Shown here: positions 23,361-33,771 of the stretch, one piece after another | Layout of the letters: each line of letters begins with the position of its first letter | Numbering within the stretch: the first letter of the stretch is position 1 | Assembly: GCA_012861695.1 (NCBI GenBank) | Contig: JAAOOA010000086.1 | Coordinates: forward strand, 1,419,001 to 1,483,000 | Origin: Trematomus loennbergii | Lineage: Eukaryota > Chordata > Actinopteri > Perciformes > Nototheniidae | Reading direction: 5' to 3' | Length of the DNA stretch: 64,000 nt | The notes under the pieces: generated by a model | Databases searched by the model: none | What the model saw: only the letters and a program-made list of their open reading frames with translations | What the model was told of the DNA's origin: nothing | Translations under genes and position numbers: made by a program

Positions 23361-23711
23361 GTCTGAGGTCGGAAGGTAAACAACAGACGCCTAATGTACA
23401 GCGAGTGGGTGGGCGTCGCAGTATACGCGGGAAGTTTTTCTTCTTCTCTCTTGTTTTGCAGCGGATTGCAAACAACTTTAAGGTGCATACCGCCACCTAC
23501 TGTACTCGCCGTGAAGTGGTTTGTGGCCTGCCAGTAAAGCCAAAGCAGAAGAAGAAGAAGTGACGTCAGCGGCTCATTTGCGTAATCTTCCCTCAGGGAA
23601 AAGTACTCCGGTGTGAACGCGATCTGTACTAAGTGCCCTGGGGTTAAAAGCGCCGGGGCTCTTAGTGCCGGAACTAAGTACAGGAAAGTACTTGGTGTGA
23701 ACGCGCCTATT

Positions 23712-24680
23712 GGGACATTACAAAGATGCTAATAGTGTGGGAATCAGTCATAATGCTTTATCTATCCACCAGGTGGAGCAGCGATGGAAGCTGAGGCAGT
23801 TTACTGCAGCTAAAATAATATAAGGTATTTATCACATTTGACGTGGGAAAATGTGCTTTGTAAAACACAGATAAAGTTTGTTATTTTCTTTAATAAAAAG
23901 GGAGGAAGGAAACACCTCATGCCAGTAGCACTCTACTGATTCAGTGGTAGTTATAGGCCTGGACAAACTAAGTGTCCTTTTTAAACATATAAATCCATAT
24001 TTGAATGTACCACACATTTGCCAAATTCACATGAAGGCACCAATATTGACGAGTTCGTAGTAGACAGTCTGTTTCAAAGTCCAATCACAGTCACCTAACT
24101 CAATGACTCACAAAACGACGTGATCTTTATTGGAGCCTGGTGATATTCTCCCTTGGCAACAATAAAATATCAAATTGTTGTTACCACCTATTTTTATATT
24201 TTGCTTTATTTAAAAAAAAGATATATAAATTCATTATTGGTAGGTAGGCTAATGCAGCTTTTTTTGGAAATTCATGGGGCTTTTATTTGGGGTTAACGGT
24301 TTTGGACTATGACTTTCTCAAGTTATGAAGCACCACCTAGTGGAAATGATGTTGCTGTACAAACTGTGATATGTTGATTGTTAAATGTTTGAGGGATTGG
24401 CTATAGTCATTTTAACTCTTTATTTACTTTAAGATTCAGATTCAGATTAATAATACAAAATATAATCAACAAAAACATTTATCATGTAATTATTTCCTTT
24501 TGTTATTATAGCTTAAAACTAGGACAGATTCTTATAAAACATGTTTTAGTTAGAGTTACTCTTTACATCCCAATAGCAATTACTAAATCAAAGGATCTTT
24601 CAAAAAACACAAATAAATCAGGTATCTGTGGACGTTGTCCACCATTTCAGTCAGGCCAAACATGCCTGTCTACCTAATAA
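23712..24680. other. Intergenic sequence, nothing recognised
   Basis: AT-rich; no exon or clear repeat boundary. Confidence 0.5.
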
Positions 24681-24684
24681 TTAA

Positions 24685-24850
24685 TTTTGTTAGCGCTTTT
24701 ACAGGTGCTCAAAGTCGCTTTACAAAGATAGTGAAAAGAAAAGAACAACAAATAAATACAGTTAAAGTCAAATTAAAATCAAGCAATACAAAAACAATCA
24801 CACATTAAAAGCCAGATTGAAGAGGTGAGTTTTTGTGAGTTTTTTTTAAG
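24685..24850 (-). repeat. LINE 3'-end fragment
   Basis: TTAGCGCTTTTACAGGTGCT followed by AAAGTCGCTTTACAAAG and an A-rich stretch is the reverse complement of a Rex1/L2-type LINE 3' end. The LTR element at 24855 starts right after it. Confidence 0.5.
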
Positions 24851-25110
24851 GTGGTGTTAGAAATTAAAATCAATGTTGATGTGGCGTAATTTGAATGAAA
24901 TACACTGGCCGTGTCTCAATTCAGGGGCTGCACCCTTCGGAGTACGCAGCCTACGCGGAGCGAGAGGCCTGCGAAATGAGACGGTCTACTCTACGTCTTG
25001 ACGTCACCAGCAGTTCCCGCCCCTACGTTTTGCCGCCTCTGTTGCCTAGCAACCACTTCCTTTGAAGACAGAATTCCTTTGAAGTTCTTCTGAAGAAAGA
25101 ATTGAGAAAA

Positions 25111-26866
25111 ATGGAGAACGAACTTGCCACCGAAGTAACGTTGCTACTATTAATCTTTTTAATGGAAAATGTGGTTCCAAGACCTAAGAACAGGCGAGTC
25201 CTGTACTTCAGGCTCAGTGAAGACCATTTCCAGGTAATAAAAATATAGCTTAAGCCCTGTACTTTATTGTTAATATTGGCTTCAGAAAACTATAGTCTAG
25301 TATGCTAACTGTAGTTCATATGGCTAATCCCATTTCATTTTCACAATATAACACATGTTTAAAATGCCATTAATAAGATTCATAATGTGGAATAACCTAA
25401 GCTATGTATGTAATATATTATATATAATGTGGAACTAACCCACCAAAATACATGATTGCTCCCATCTCACCATGTTCAACTCACATATCAAAACTCCACT
25501 CTTCATAACTGCTTTATTGTCAAGAAAGTTCTGTTTTATGTATTTAAAGTGGGTTGCTTTAATTATGTCTTGTGAATTTTGAGTGTTTAAAGTGTTGAGT
25601 ATGTGAAAACGCTATTCAAATAATATGTATTATTTTAGATATAACATATATTATATACACTGACAAATAAGCAATTTACACAGAATTCTCTATTGCCCTT
25701 TTTCCTCCACCTTTTCTTATAGCCAAGACCCCTGTACTGCAGGATAAATCTGACCGTCCCTGTCCTGGACAGGTTCTTTAATGACCAGGACACACGGCCA
25801 GATTTTCGGCTGAGCAGGGAGTCCCTGAACGCGCTGCTGGACCTCCTGGGTCAGGAACGGAGACACGGATGGGGTGCCACCATCGAGACCCTGGTGTTCC
25901 TCTTCTGGCTGGCATGTGGGACATCCTACAGGGTGGTCTCCAGAGCGTTTGGGATGCCTCGATCCACTGTTCACCGGATTGTCCACAGGGTCACTGGGGA
26001 GGTGGTGGCCATTCGCCAGCAGGTTATCCACCTCCCCAGGACAGCAGAAGACCTGGAGGCTGTGTCGCGTGGGTTCGCAGGGCTGGCCAGACACAGATCC
26101 TTCCGCAAAGCTGCTGGAGCCATCGACGGCTGCCATGTCCGCATCGTGCCACCAAGCGGCCCTGATGGTCACTGCTATAGAAATAGGAAGCTGTTTCCCT
26201 CAATCATTCTGCAGGCAGTTTGTGACCATCGGGGCCGCTTCATTGACACGTACGTGGGCTGGCCTGGGTCGGTCCACGACTGTAGAGTGCTCCGCCACAG
26301 TCCCCTGTACCGGCGGGCACTCTACCCTCCTCCAGGGCAGTACATCCTCGCCGACGGGGGGTACCCCTGCCTCCAACATCCACTCCCCCTCATCACTCCG
26401 TACAGACAGCCGCTGCAAGGTGTGGGACCCCAGCGCTTTAACAGCCATCACTCCCGGGCACGCTCTATCATCGAGCGTGCCTTCGGGATGATGAAGACCC
26501 GCTTCCGTAGCATCTTCCTGAAAGCGCTGGAGGTGCACCACACCTTCGTTCCTCAAGTAAGTATTCACTCAACAGGATTTTGTATAATACAGAAAAACAG
26601 TTGAATACCTAACATGACTTATTTTCCGGGGTTATAACATATTGCCACTTTTGCTATTTCAGGTCATTACAGCATGTGCTGTAATGCACAATATCTGCAT
26701 CGGAGCCGGTGACATCATGGACCCCGATGCAGATATTGTTGAGGACGTGGCGGAGGATGAGGGGGAGGATGTGTTGGAGGCAGTCAGTGGTGCCCCTTGG
26801 CGGGACCAACTGTGTGCAGAGGTGTCTGCCCTGGAGGAGGTTCCCATGGACCACCAATATATATGA
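25111..26866 (+). CDS. Harbinger (HARBI1-like) DDE transposase, three exons, open
   Basis: Exons 25111-25233, 25723-26556 and 26663-26866 have GT/AG boundaries, all in phase 0, and give 386 codons without a stop. Catalytic residues appear in AIDGCHVRI (Asp about 176), GSVHDCRVL (Asp about 227) and SIIERAFGMMK (Glu about 292). A helix-turn-helix-like MPRSTVHRIVHRVTGEV precedes them, and the C-terminal ACAVMHNICI is the usual end of the family. Family length is about 350-420, so it looks full length. It would cut and paste the surrounding element together with the Myb/SANT protein encoded downstream. The acidic C-terminus (DADIVEDVAEDEGED) is typical of fish copies. The ATG is chosen because it opens the first exon and the spliced frame stays open. 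Confidence 0.88.
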
Positions 26867-27318
26867 GGTATGTAAAACAATTGTAGAGCAGACATTTGTT
26901 ATGGTGAAAATCATTTGGCAAATGTGTCTTTATTCATCTTTTCATATTCTGTTTCTGAAAACTTGTTAGTGACATGGCAGCCGTCCATTGCGTCCGCCCT
27001 GCAAACCCACGCCATGGACAATTCGGTGGACAGTGGACATAAGTAGCTCTGGAGACCTCCCAAGAGGATGGCCCACCACCAGAGGACACCAGGGTCCTAA
27101 GTGGCAGCCCATCCAGGTCCAGCAGCACCACCTGGGACTCCCTGCTCAGCCGGAATATATAGTTAAACTGTTGTGTTTTATGCTGTTGTGTTTGTATTGT
27201 AGTGTTTTATGCTGTTGTGTGTTTTATGCTGTTATGTTATGTTATATATATGTCATTAATAAAAAATAGAAATCATCTTTTTTCAGTTGATTACAATATT
27301 TATTGTTGTGATACACAT

Positions 27319-27774
27319 TTATTTGTCCACAATTTTCTCCAGGATGGAAAAGAGTCGGTCCATCCTCTCCCCATTCTCTTGGGCTCTCCTCTCCTCTGCC
27401 TCTCTCTGGTACCTCATGTCCTCTTTTATGAGATCCACTAGTTCATCTCTCCCTTTCCTCTTTCTCCCCTGTGATGGCCCTGGCTGGCTATCTGCATCTG
27501 CCTCCTGGTCCTCCACTTCCTGGTCACCCACTGCTGCACTTGGCTGTGGTGTGTCCTCTGGGATGGAGGAAATTAGGACAGGAGGTGTGATGGAGGGCCT
27601 CTGTCCTAATACCTCATCCATTTGGACAAACCACGGCCAAGATGCAGCGGTGGGTTTCCCACTGACTCCCTCTCCTGACCCTGGGTACTTGCAATCCTAA
27701 GGCAGAGTAAAACAATCATGGCAGTAAAATAACAGCAGCAGCTACACTCATGGCGGCAAATGTGTATATTAATG

Positions 27775-27864
<90 letters not shown>

Positions 27865-28482
27865 ACACACACACACACACACACATTATACTTCTTCTTT
27901 AAGTTGTCCCACTTTTTCTTGGCTTGCAGGGGGGTCACCTTCCCCTGCAGGCCCATTTCTTCCAAAATCTTCCTACTCACAGAAATAATAGAAGACGAAA
28001 TGAACTATTATCAATAACAATAACTCAAAAAGGCTACATTTGGAAAAACTGACACTGAAAGACACACACAAATAATTAATAAAACATTTACTTAATGCTC
28101 AAAAGGCTGAGACATCACTACAGAAAAATACAAAGAAGAACATTGGGTATTGCTGCATTTAATTGTTGTTGACTTGGGAGGGCTTTTTATAAAATGAGGG
28201 ATAATTGATAAGAGTAAGAATGATACAATTGGTATATTGTGCCTTACCTCCATCCAACGCTGGCCGAGTTTTTGGCCCCGGTGAAGAGGGTATCATTCCC
28301 CCCCCTCAGCTTTATAAAGCGCTCCGTCTGTTCTTTGTTCCCTAAAACAAAAGCAATTGTAAGCAGATGAAAAGCTACCCCTTTGGCTATCATTTTTATG
28401 TCAATAAGTATTTAAGTGGGATGAAACACTGTTACTCACATTTAAAGACGAAATCACTCGCTTCTGCGACGGTTGACGCCAT
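27319..28482 (-). CDS. Harbinger Myb/SANT-like DNA-binding protein, four exons, open
   Basis: Exons in gene order are 28440-28482, 28248-28341, 27885-27972 and 27319-27696, giving 200 residues. The N-terminal MASTVAEASDFVFK leads into a Myb/SANT-type trihelix: NKEQTERFIKLRGGN, then LQAKKKWDNLKKKY and WPWFVQMDEVLGQRPS. The C-terminus is charged and coiled (EDMRYQREAEERRAQ). Such proteins carry Harbinger transposase to the nucleus and bind the element ends. Oddity: the donor of the third exon falls at the start of the (GT)n tract, and the intron is almost entirely microsatellite. An alternative donor inside the tract would change or truncate the protein. Confidence 0.75.
27777..27885. repeat. 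(CA)n microsatellite inside the Harbinger Myb/SANT intron
   Basis: Nearly pure CA on the plus strand (GT on the coding strand), with two CACC interruptions. It begins at the proposed splice donor. Confidence 0.95.
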
Positions 28483-28994
28483 TCTCTGAAAAACGTAACT
28501 CGTCACAAGCGCGCATTGGACCCTGGGATATGGTAGGCCGCGGAGTGTACATCAGATGTATCCTTCAAATTGGGGAAAAGTGGGCCGCATTTGTGGGCCG
28601 CATTCGGAGGAGTCTCGTCTTTTTTTAAATTGGGACAGCCTTCTTTCGGCGGAAGTGACGTATGCGGTCTACGAATGCACGCTTCGAAGGATGAAACCCC
28701 TGAATTGAGACACGGCCACTGTATTTCATTTAAATCTGTTATTCTGAAAACCGAAGATTCACATGTGACTTCCGGTTTTCCGTTGGTGAATTTCGTCATT
28801 TCCGGTTAGCATTAGCTTGTGGCGAAATGCTACGTTTTCAAACCGTGAATTGAAGGTGAAATAACGTGATGTTGTACACTAAACACCCTGAGTTTAACAC
28901 TCATTTATTGACGCTGGAATGAGGTTTATTAGGGAATGTTTAGATGACCACAGACATCAGATTGATGTAATTCAGCAGCAGAAACCGACAGGAT

Positions 28995-29846
28995 TTGCAT
29001 TGGACACGCCCCCGTCGATGCCGGCCAATAGGAGAAGACTACAGGTCTACAAGTCTGATACTCCATCTAAAATATGCCAGCCAGGGATTGACAACAAGCT
29101 TACATTTGGTAGAAGCAGCAGATCTGCCAGTAAATGAAGACACAGCAGAAATAACAGAAGAGGCTCCAGTTATCCAAACTCCAAAGCAGTATCCAAGCCT
29201 GACCGAAGTGTCTCCTCCCGACATATCAGAGAACAACCCTTCTCACCAAGCTTCAATTCAAGCCCCAAATGTGAAAGAATTGGCGTATGAGGTCAACCAG
29301 CTGATGGAAGCAGAACTCATCAGAGAGGAAGAGTTCAACAGAAGAATGGAAGCAGAACTCATCAGAGAGGAAGAGTTCAACAGAAGAATGGAAGCAGAAC
29401 TCATCAGAGAGGAAGAGTTCAACAGAAGAATGGAAGCAGAACTCATCAGAGAGGAAGAGTTCAACAGAAGAATGGAAGCAGAACTCATCAGAATGGAAGC
29501 AGAACTCATCAGAAGAATGGAAGAAAGACAAAGACAAGAACAAGAAGAAAGGAAAAGATGGGAAAAAGAGCAAGAAGAGAAAAATTACCGAACTGGTTGC
29601 TCTCCTGAACCAACACATTCTGCAGATGAAAGATTCCAAGAAATTAAGGAAGAAAGAAAACGACAAATAACTCAAAAATGGGGAGAATCTCAAACAAAAC
29701 GCCGAACAAATTACTCTCCTGACAAAGACTATTCCAAAGGAGATGAAGATGACGACGGCAGTACACAGTTTGTAACCAGTAGACACCCCCTACCAAGAAC
29801 AGTCACAGCAACGACGCAGATTTGCATCTCCCTCAGAGAACAATAG
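28995..29846 (+). pseudogene. 5' part of gag region with tandem coiled-coil repeats
   Basis: An open frame of 283 codons starting in the LTR. Its centre repeats a 14-residue unit (MEAELIREEEFNRR, 42 bp) about four times, followed by a Glu/Arg/Gln-rich stretch (ERQRQEQEERKRWEKEQEEK). It is predicted to be a long charged helix. It ends in a different frame from the following capsid-like segment, with a frame change near 29790-29840. The true start is unknown. I describe it only as a broken endogenous element. Confidence 0.65.
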
Positions 29847-29910
29847 TAGGGACGAATACCCTGGGACATGCCCCAAAGCTGGAAGAACCAAGACCAGTGC
29901 ACATACCTTC

Positions 29911-31038
29911 ATGCCATTGATAGCGGCTGAGAGAGGAGGATTTGACTACCAACCATGGGCTCACAGGGACATGGAATCATTAGTGGCAAAGCTACCTCCA
30001 CTCACCCAAGGAGGTCAGAAGTGGGTGAAAGATCTGGAGAAGTACACTGTCCAAGACCACCTGTGCTTGGGAGACATGAGGGCACTGCTTAGACGGATAG
30101 AAGGCAGACTAGAGGCAAGAGCAGTAGATTTCATGGCCAAATGCACCAACTCTCCAGATGACACTTCATTCAACAATATCAGGTCGAGCTATTGGGCTGC
30201 TATTCGTAGCATCTACCCGACAACACGCAGTTTACATGCCCTCAACAGCCTGAGAAAAGAACCGGGGGAGGACATGCATACCTTCCTGAAGAGATGTGAA
30301 GGAGTGTGGGAGGACTGCACTGGAGAACGACATGACGTTTCTCCGGCTGTCGTAATGTTGTGGAAGAACGCGGTCATTAAAGCCCTTCCCCGATCAGTTC
30401 AGGTATGCCTGGAAGCCGTGGTGGGATTAGAAGCTAAACTCCCAGAAGAATGGAAACAAAATCTCATTCACCACGACATGACATACCAGGCAACACAGAG
30501 GGAAAATGACGAAGTGATGAAAGCACTAAAACTAAGACTTTTGAAGATACAAGTAGCTGAGAAAGATGCAGAAGCTGAGAAAAATGCAGAAGCTGAGAAA
30601 GATGCCGAAGCTGAGAAAGATGCCGAAGCTGAGAAAGAGGCCGAAGCTAATAAAAACAAGAAATCGACAAAGCAGATGGCCATACTAGCAGAGAAGGCAG
30701 GGCGAACACCTCCAACAGTTCAAACTCAGGAAGAACCAGAGAATCAAATGCAGAACCAACAAAGCGGAGGAAGAAGTTTCCAGAATGGTGGCTGCTACAC
30801 ATGTGGTCAGACGCAAGCACAGGTATACCCTCCCATACAACAAAAGGGACAATGGAGAGGAAAGCAACGATCAAGAGGGAGAAGGGATGATGGCTGCTTC
30901 ATATGTGGTGATTGTAGACATTTGGCCAGAGATTGCCCCACTCAGCAATATCCACCACAATGTAGCCCCTCACAATACAGAGGAGAACCAGTGTTAGATA
31001 TTAGGAAATTGAGGCGGAAGCATATGCCAGGTCCATGA
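29911..31038 (+). pseudogene. Gag-like capsid and nucleocapsid region
   Basis: An open frame of 375 codons. The first 200 residues look like a retroviral capsid (PLTQGGQKWVKDLEKYTVQD, then EPGEDMHTFLKRCEGVWED in the position of the major homology region). A Lys/Glu/Ala repeat (AEKDAE units) follows at about 30550-30650. A degenerate zinc knuckle (CYTCG) and a good CCHC knuckle (CFICGDCRHLARDC) lie near the end. The frame stops where sequence from the end of pol begins. The protein would package element RNA; function in this copy is unproven. Confidence 0.78.
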
Positions 31039-31244
31039 AGAATATTTCTGTTGGATCAGGTGATTGGGTGAAAGTAAAAATCCACAAGATTAACTCGTTG
31101 CAACCTGTATGGAGTGGACCATGGGAAGTTGTAGAACGCACTGCAGATGCACTCCGGATCAGAGTTAACAAAGGAACATGTTGGCACTTTCTTGCAAATT
31201 GTGTAGCCGTACCGCCACATTTCCAGAAACGGCACGGCAGTTAG
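31010..31244 (+). pseudogene. Integrase C-terminal tail directly after gag
   Basis: The frame carrying GSGDWVKVKIHKI then VWSGPWEVVERTADALRI resembles the SH3-like C-terminal domain of gammaretrovirus-type integrases. Its upstream context (AYARSMKN) is likewise integrase-like and overlaps the last codons of gag in another frame. Protease, RT, RNase H and the integrase core are absent: a deletion joined gag to the last part of pol. Confidence 0.7.
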
Positions 31245-31249
31245 AACTG

Positions 31250-32790
31250 ATTTTGGAAAAAACTGGTACACACAATAAGTAATTGAACATTTTTAGGAGT
31301 TGGCAGTTTTGCAAATGAAACTCAAACTATAATCTGAAGATTCTGTTCTTTTAGGACTGAAAGATGAAGAGAAACACTTATTTTCACTGAGGTGTTTACT
31401 GTGGAAAGATAATAATAATAATAATAATGGATGTAAAATTGCTATGTCCCTAACCAAAATGTAACTGAAAGTTTTCTCTCCTCCCCTCCCCATTTCAGGA
31501 TTTTATTACACATGAGTTCATGTGTAAAAAGGGGGGAGAGTGGATAATGTATAACGTCAACATGGCTGTCAAATTCACAATTTTTCTTTTAGGGATTGAA
31601 AGAAACCTTCCGCCCCAACCTAGATGTTAAACTGAGCATTGAACGATAGTTTTAGAATTAACCTGCTCCATATCTGGGGATAAGATACTGTTTGATGAAT
31701 GTTGACATGTTTCTAAATATTGATTGCATTTTGAACAGGTAACACAGATGCAGAAGCAGTGGCCAAGGGGCTACTGTGAGAGATGTAATTCCAGAATGGA
31801 ATACCAAAGAAGTTGACCTGTGATAATGAAACAATTTTGTAATATTTTAACAGACATTAGAGTAACTGAGGTTTGAAATATAGAAAGAACATATTACAGT
31901 TAAGCTAAAACATAGTAATGTAATGACACAGAATTTATTTTAGACAACATCTTGTAACTAGCCTGGTAAAGAAATAGAAGTAAAAGCCATGGACTTTATT
32001 GTTTAGGTCATTATGGGGATATACATTTAATTTATAATAGAAAGACATTTGATGACAGTATGTTGGAATTCTGTATTCATTTTCAGCTTGATAATAGACA
32101 GGTAGAAGCAGTATTGCCAGGTGCAACTGATGGGATTTCTGCACACGAGCCAAGCAGAGAATGACGTACCTTACAGGACAGATACACTCAGGAAACCACA
32201 CTCTGACAGCATTATGACTTCAGTTGTTTTTGAATCCATAATGAAATTGTATTAATAAGTTAGTGTGTGTCTTTACCACAAACAGGAATAGTTCATTGTT
32301 ATATTTAGATTTGAAAAAGATTACAAGGATTTTATTTAGGAACAACACAGATGCTCATCAGACATTCCGAGCTATTGAAATATGTTATTTAGTTCACCAT
32401 GAAGATGTTTTATTTTGTTTGTAACATATGCCGAGTATTAAGATTCAGATATCAGCAGGTTCTGAATTATTATTCCTCTGTCCCACAACCAACAAGAATG
32501 TGGATGGGGAGAACTATATCTGATATAACCAGCAGAGATTCCTAAATCACACCAGAGACACAGTAAAAGGATGACACAAACAGTCACATAAAAACAGACC
32601 GATAGAATAGCGCTAGACATTAGTTGAAAAAGGGAGTGTGCAACACTGAAGAGGATAGGATTGTTTAAATAAAGAGTAATATTTTCAGATAGTTTTATCC
32701 TCCTTCTATTTTGTGAAAGAACAAGTGCCTTTACACCAGATACAGTATGAAGATGATATATATGATGTGAAAGGAGGGAGTTCGACGTTT
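31250..32790. other. Internal region of the LTR element without recognised gene
   Basis: No envelope-type frame (signal peptide, furin site, fusion peptide or transmembrane segment) could be seen. A purine run AAAAAGGGGGGAGAG at 31526-31541 resembles an additional polypurine tract. Confidence 0.5.
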
Positions 32791-32796
32791 TCCATA

Positions 32797-33389
32797 CCAA
32801 GCTAATTGCTGCTATTTTACGAAGTGACATTAAAGGTTTAAGCTAGAAGTTATGCACAAATGAAAAACTTCGCATTTATGATGAATATGTATTGTTACTA
32901 TTTGTATTTTCTACCCTTTATGAGTTATGTACTATGCAAAGTTCAGATGAAGAACTCATTGATTTCAGTATTATGTTCATACCTTAAAGGGTATGAAAGG
33001 AGGGATTGTTAAAAACCAAGCTAATTGCTGCTATTTTGAAAAGTGATATTGAATGTTAAAACTAGAAGTTTAAGCACAAGGGAAAACTTATGTTGAAGAC
33101 CAACCGAAGTATTTTTGTATTTTTGATGACTGTTATTTGAACCATTCCATTTTGATAGTATGTTTTTGATATGAGTTATGTACTATGCAAAGTTCAGATG
33201 AAGAACTCATTGATTTCAGTATTGTGTTCACACCTTAAAAGGTGTGAAAGGAGGGATTGTTAGAAATTAAAATCAATGTTTTATGGCATAATTTAGTCTA
33301 AAACATACCGTCAGTTTAAAAGCAGTCTTATGAAGAACTCATTGATTTCAGTATTGTGTTCACACCTTAAAAGGTGTGAAAGGAGGGAT
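32797..33389 (+). repeat. Serially duplicated 3' end of the LTR element
   Basis: ATGAAGAACTCATTGATTTC starts at 32947, 33198 and 33330, each followed by CACCTTAAAAGGTGTGAAAG-like sequence and the purine tract AAAGGAGGGATTGTTA. The block ACCAAGCTAATTGCTGCTAT also occurs twice (about 32797 and 33008). The second copy carries about 70 bp of LTR start (TGTTAGAAATTAAAATC at 33259). The spacing is 251 then 132 bp. Confidence 0.85.
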
Positions 33390-33771
33390 TGTTAGAAATT
33401 AAAATCAATGTTGATGTGGCGTAATTTGAATGAAATACACTGTATTTCATTTAAATCTGTTTTATTCTGAAAACCGAAGATTCACATGTGACTTCCGGTT
33501 TTCCGTTGGTGAATTTCGTCATTTCCGGTTAGCATTAGTTTGTGGCGAAATGCTACTTTTTCAAACCGTGAATTGAAGGTGAAATAACGTGATGTTGTAC
33601 ACTAAACACCCTGAGTTTAACACTCATTTATTGACGCTGGAATGAGGTTTATTAGGGAATGTTTAGATGACCACAGACATCAGATTGATGTAATTCAGCA
33701 GCAGAAACCGACAGGATTTGCATTGGACACGCCCCCGTCAACGCCGGCCAATAGGAGAAGACTACAGGTCT
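33390..33771 (+). repeat. Right LTR, uninterrupted
   Basis: 382 bp, TGTTAGAAATT ... GACTACAGGTCT. It contains the empty site for the Harbinger (ATACACTGTATT at about 33436-33447). Confidence 0.85.

Larger units (their letters stand above)
20126..23708. mobile_element. PIF/Harbinger element, internally deleted
   Basis: Ends AGCCGCGTTCACACC and GGTGTGAACGCGCCT with a 3-bp duplication ATT (20123-20125, 23709-23711). The end motif is repeated just inside each terminus (GTCGCGTTCACACC near 20193, GGTGTGAACGCGA near 23610), giving two nested inverted repeats. Remnants of both Harbinger genes remain, and a LINE has inserted in the middle. Confidence 0.85.
24907..28717. mobile_element. PIF/Harbinger element, apparently complete, two genes
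   Basis: Terminal repeats GGCCGTGTCTCAATTCAGGG and CCCTGAATTGAGACACGGCC are perfect inverted copies; the repeat extends imperfectly further in (CCTTCGGA/CGAAGGAT). The 3-bp duplication ACT is at 24904-24906 and 28718-28720. The right LTR of the host element carries the uninterrupted site ATACACTGTATT, which confirms both ends. The transposase gene is on the plus strand and the Myb/SANT gene on the minus strand, convergent, the standard Harbinger arrangement. Confidence 0.93.
24855..29048 (+). repeat. Left LTR, interrupted by a Harbinger element
   Basis: LTR sequence 24855-24906 and 28718-29048 (including one copy of the ACT duplication). It differs from the right LTR at only a few positions (one-base indel in TCTGTTATTC, GTCGATGCC versus GTCAACGCC), so the element inserted fairly recently. 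Confidence 0.85.
24855..33771 (+). mobile_element. Retrovirus-like LTR element lacking most of pol
   Basis: LTRs of about 382 bp (24855-29048 without its insertion, and 33390-33771) begin TGTTAGAAATT and end GACTACAGGTCT. A purine-rich tract AAAGGAGGGAT precedes the right LTR. The internal region has gag and then only an integrase C-terminal tail. A target duplication is not evident; the right flank does not match the left, so the locus may be rearranged. No envelope-like frame is visible. Confidence 0.8.

Noticed and set aside
25717..26568. Minus-strand and alternative plus frames over the Harbinger transposase
   Set aside because: GC-rich shadows; the spliced plus-strand frame has the catalytic motifs.
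29253..29786. Minus-strand frame rich in Ser/Phe/Leu opposite the gag repeats
   Set aside because: A shadow of the 42-bp coiled-coil repeat on the plus strand.
31250..32830. Possible envelope gene in the retrovirus-like element
   Set aside because: No frame longer than about 130 codons, and no signal peptide, cleavage site or membrane anchor seen.
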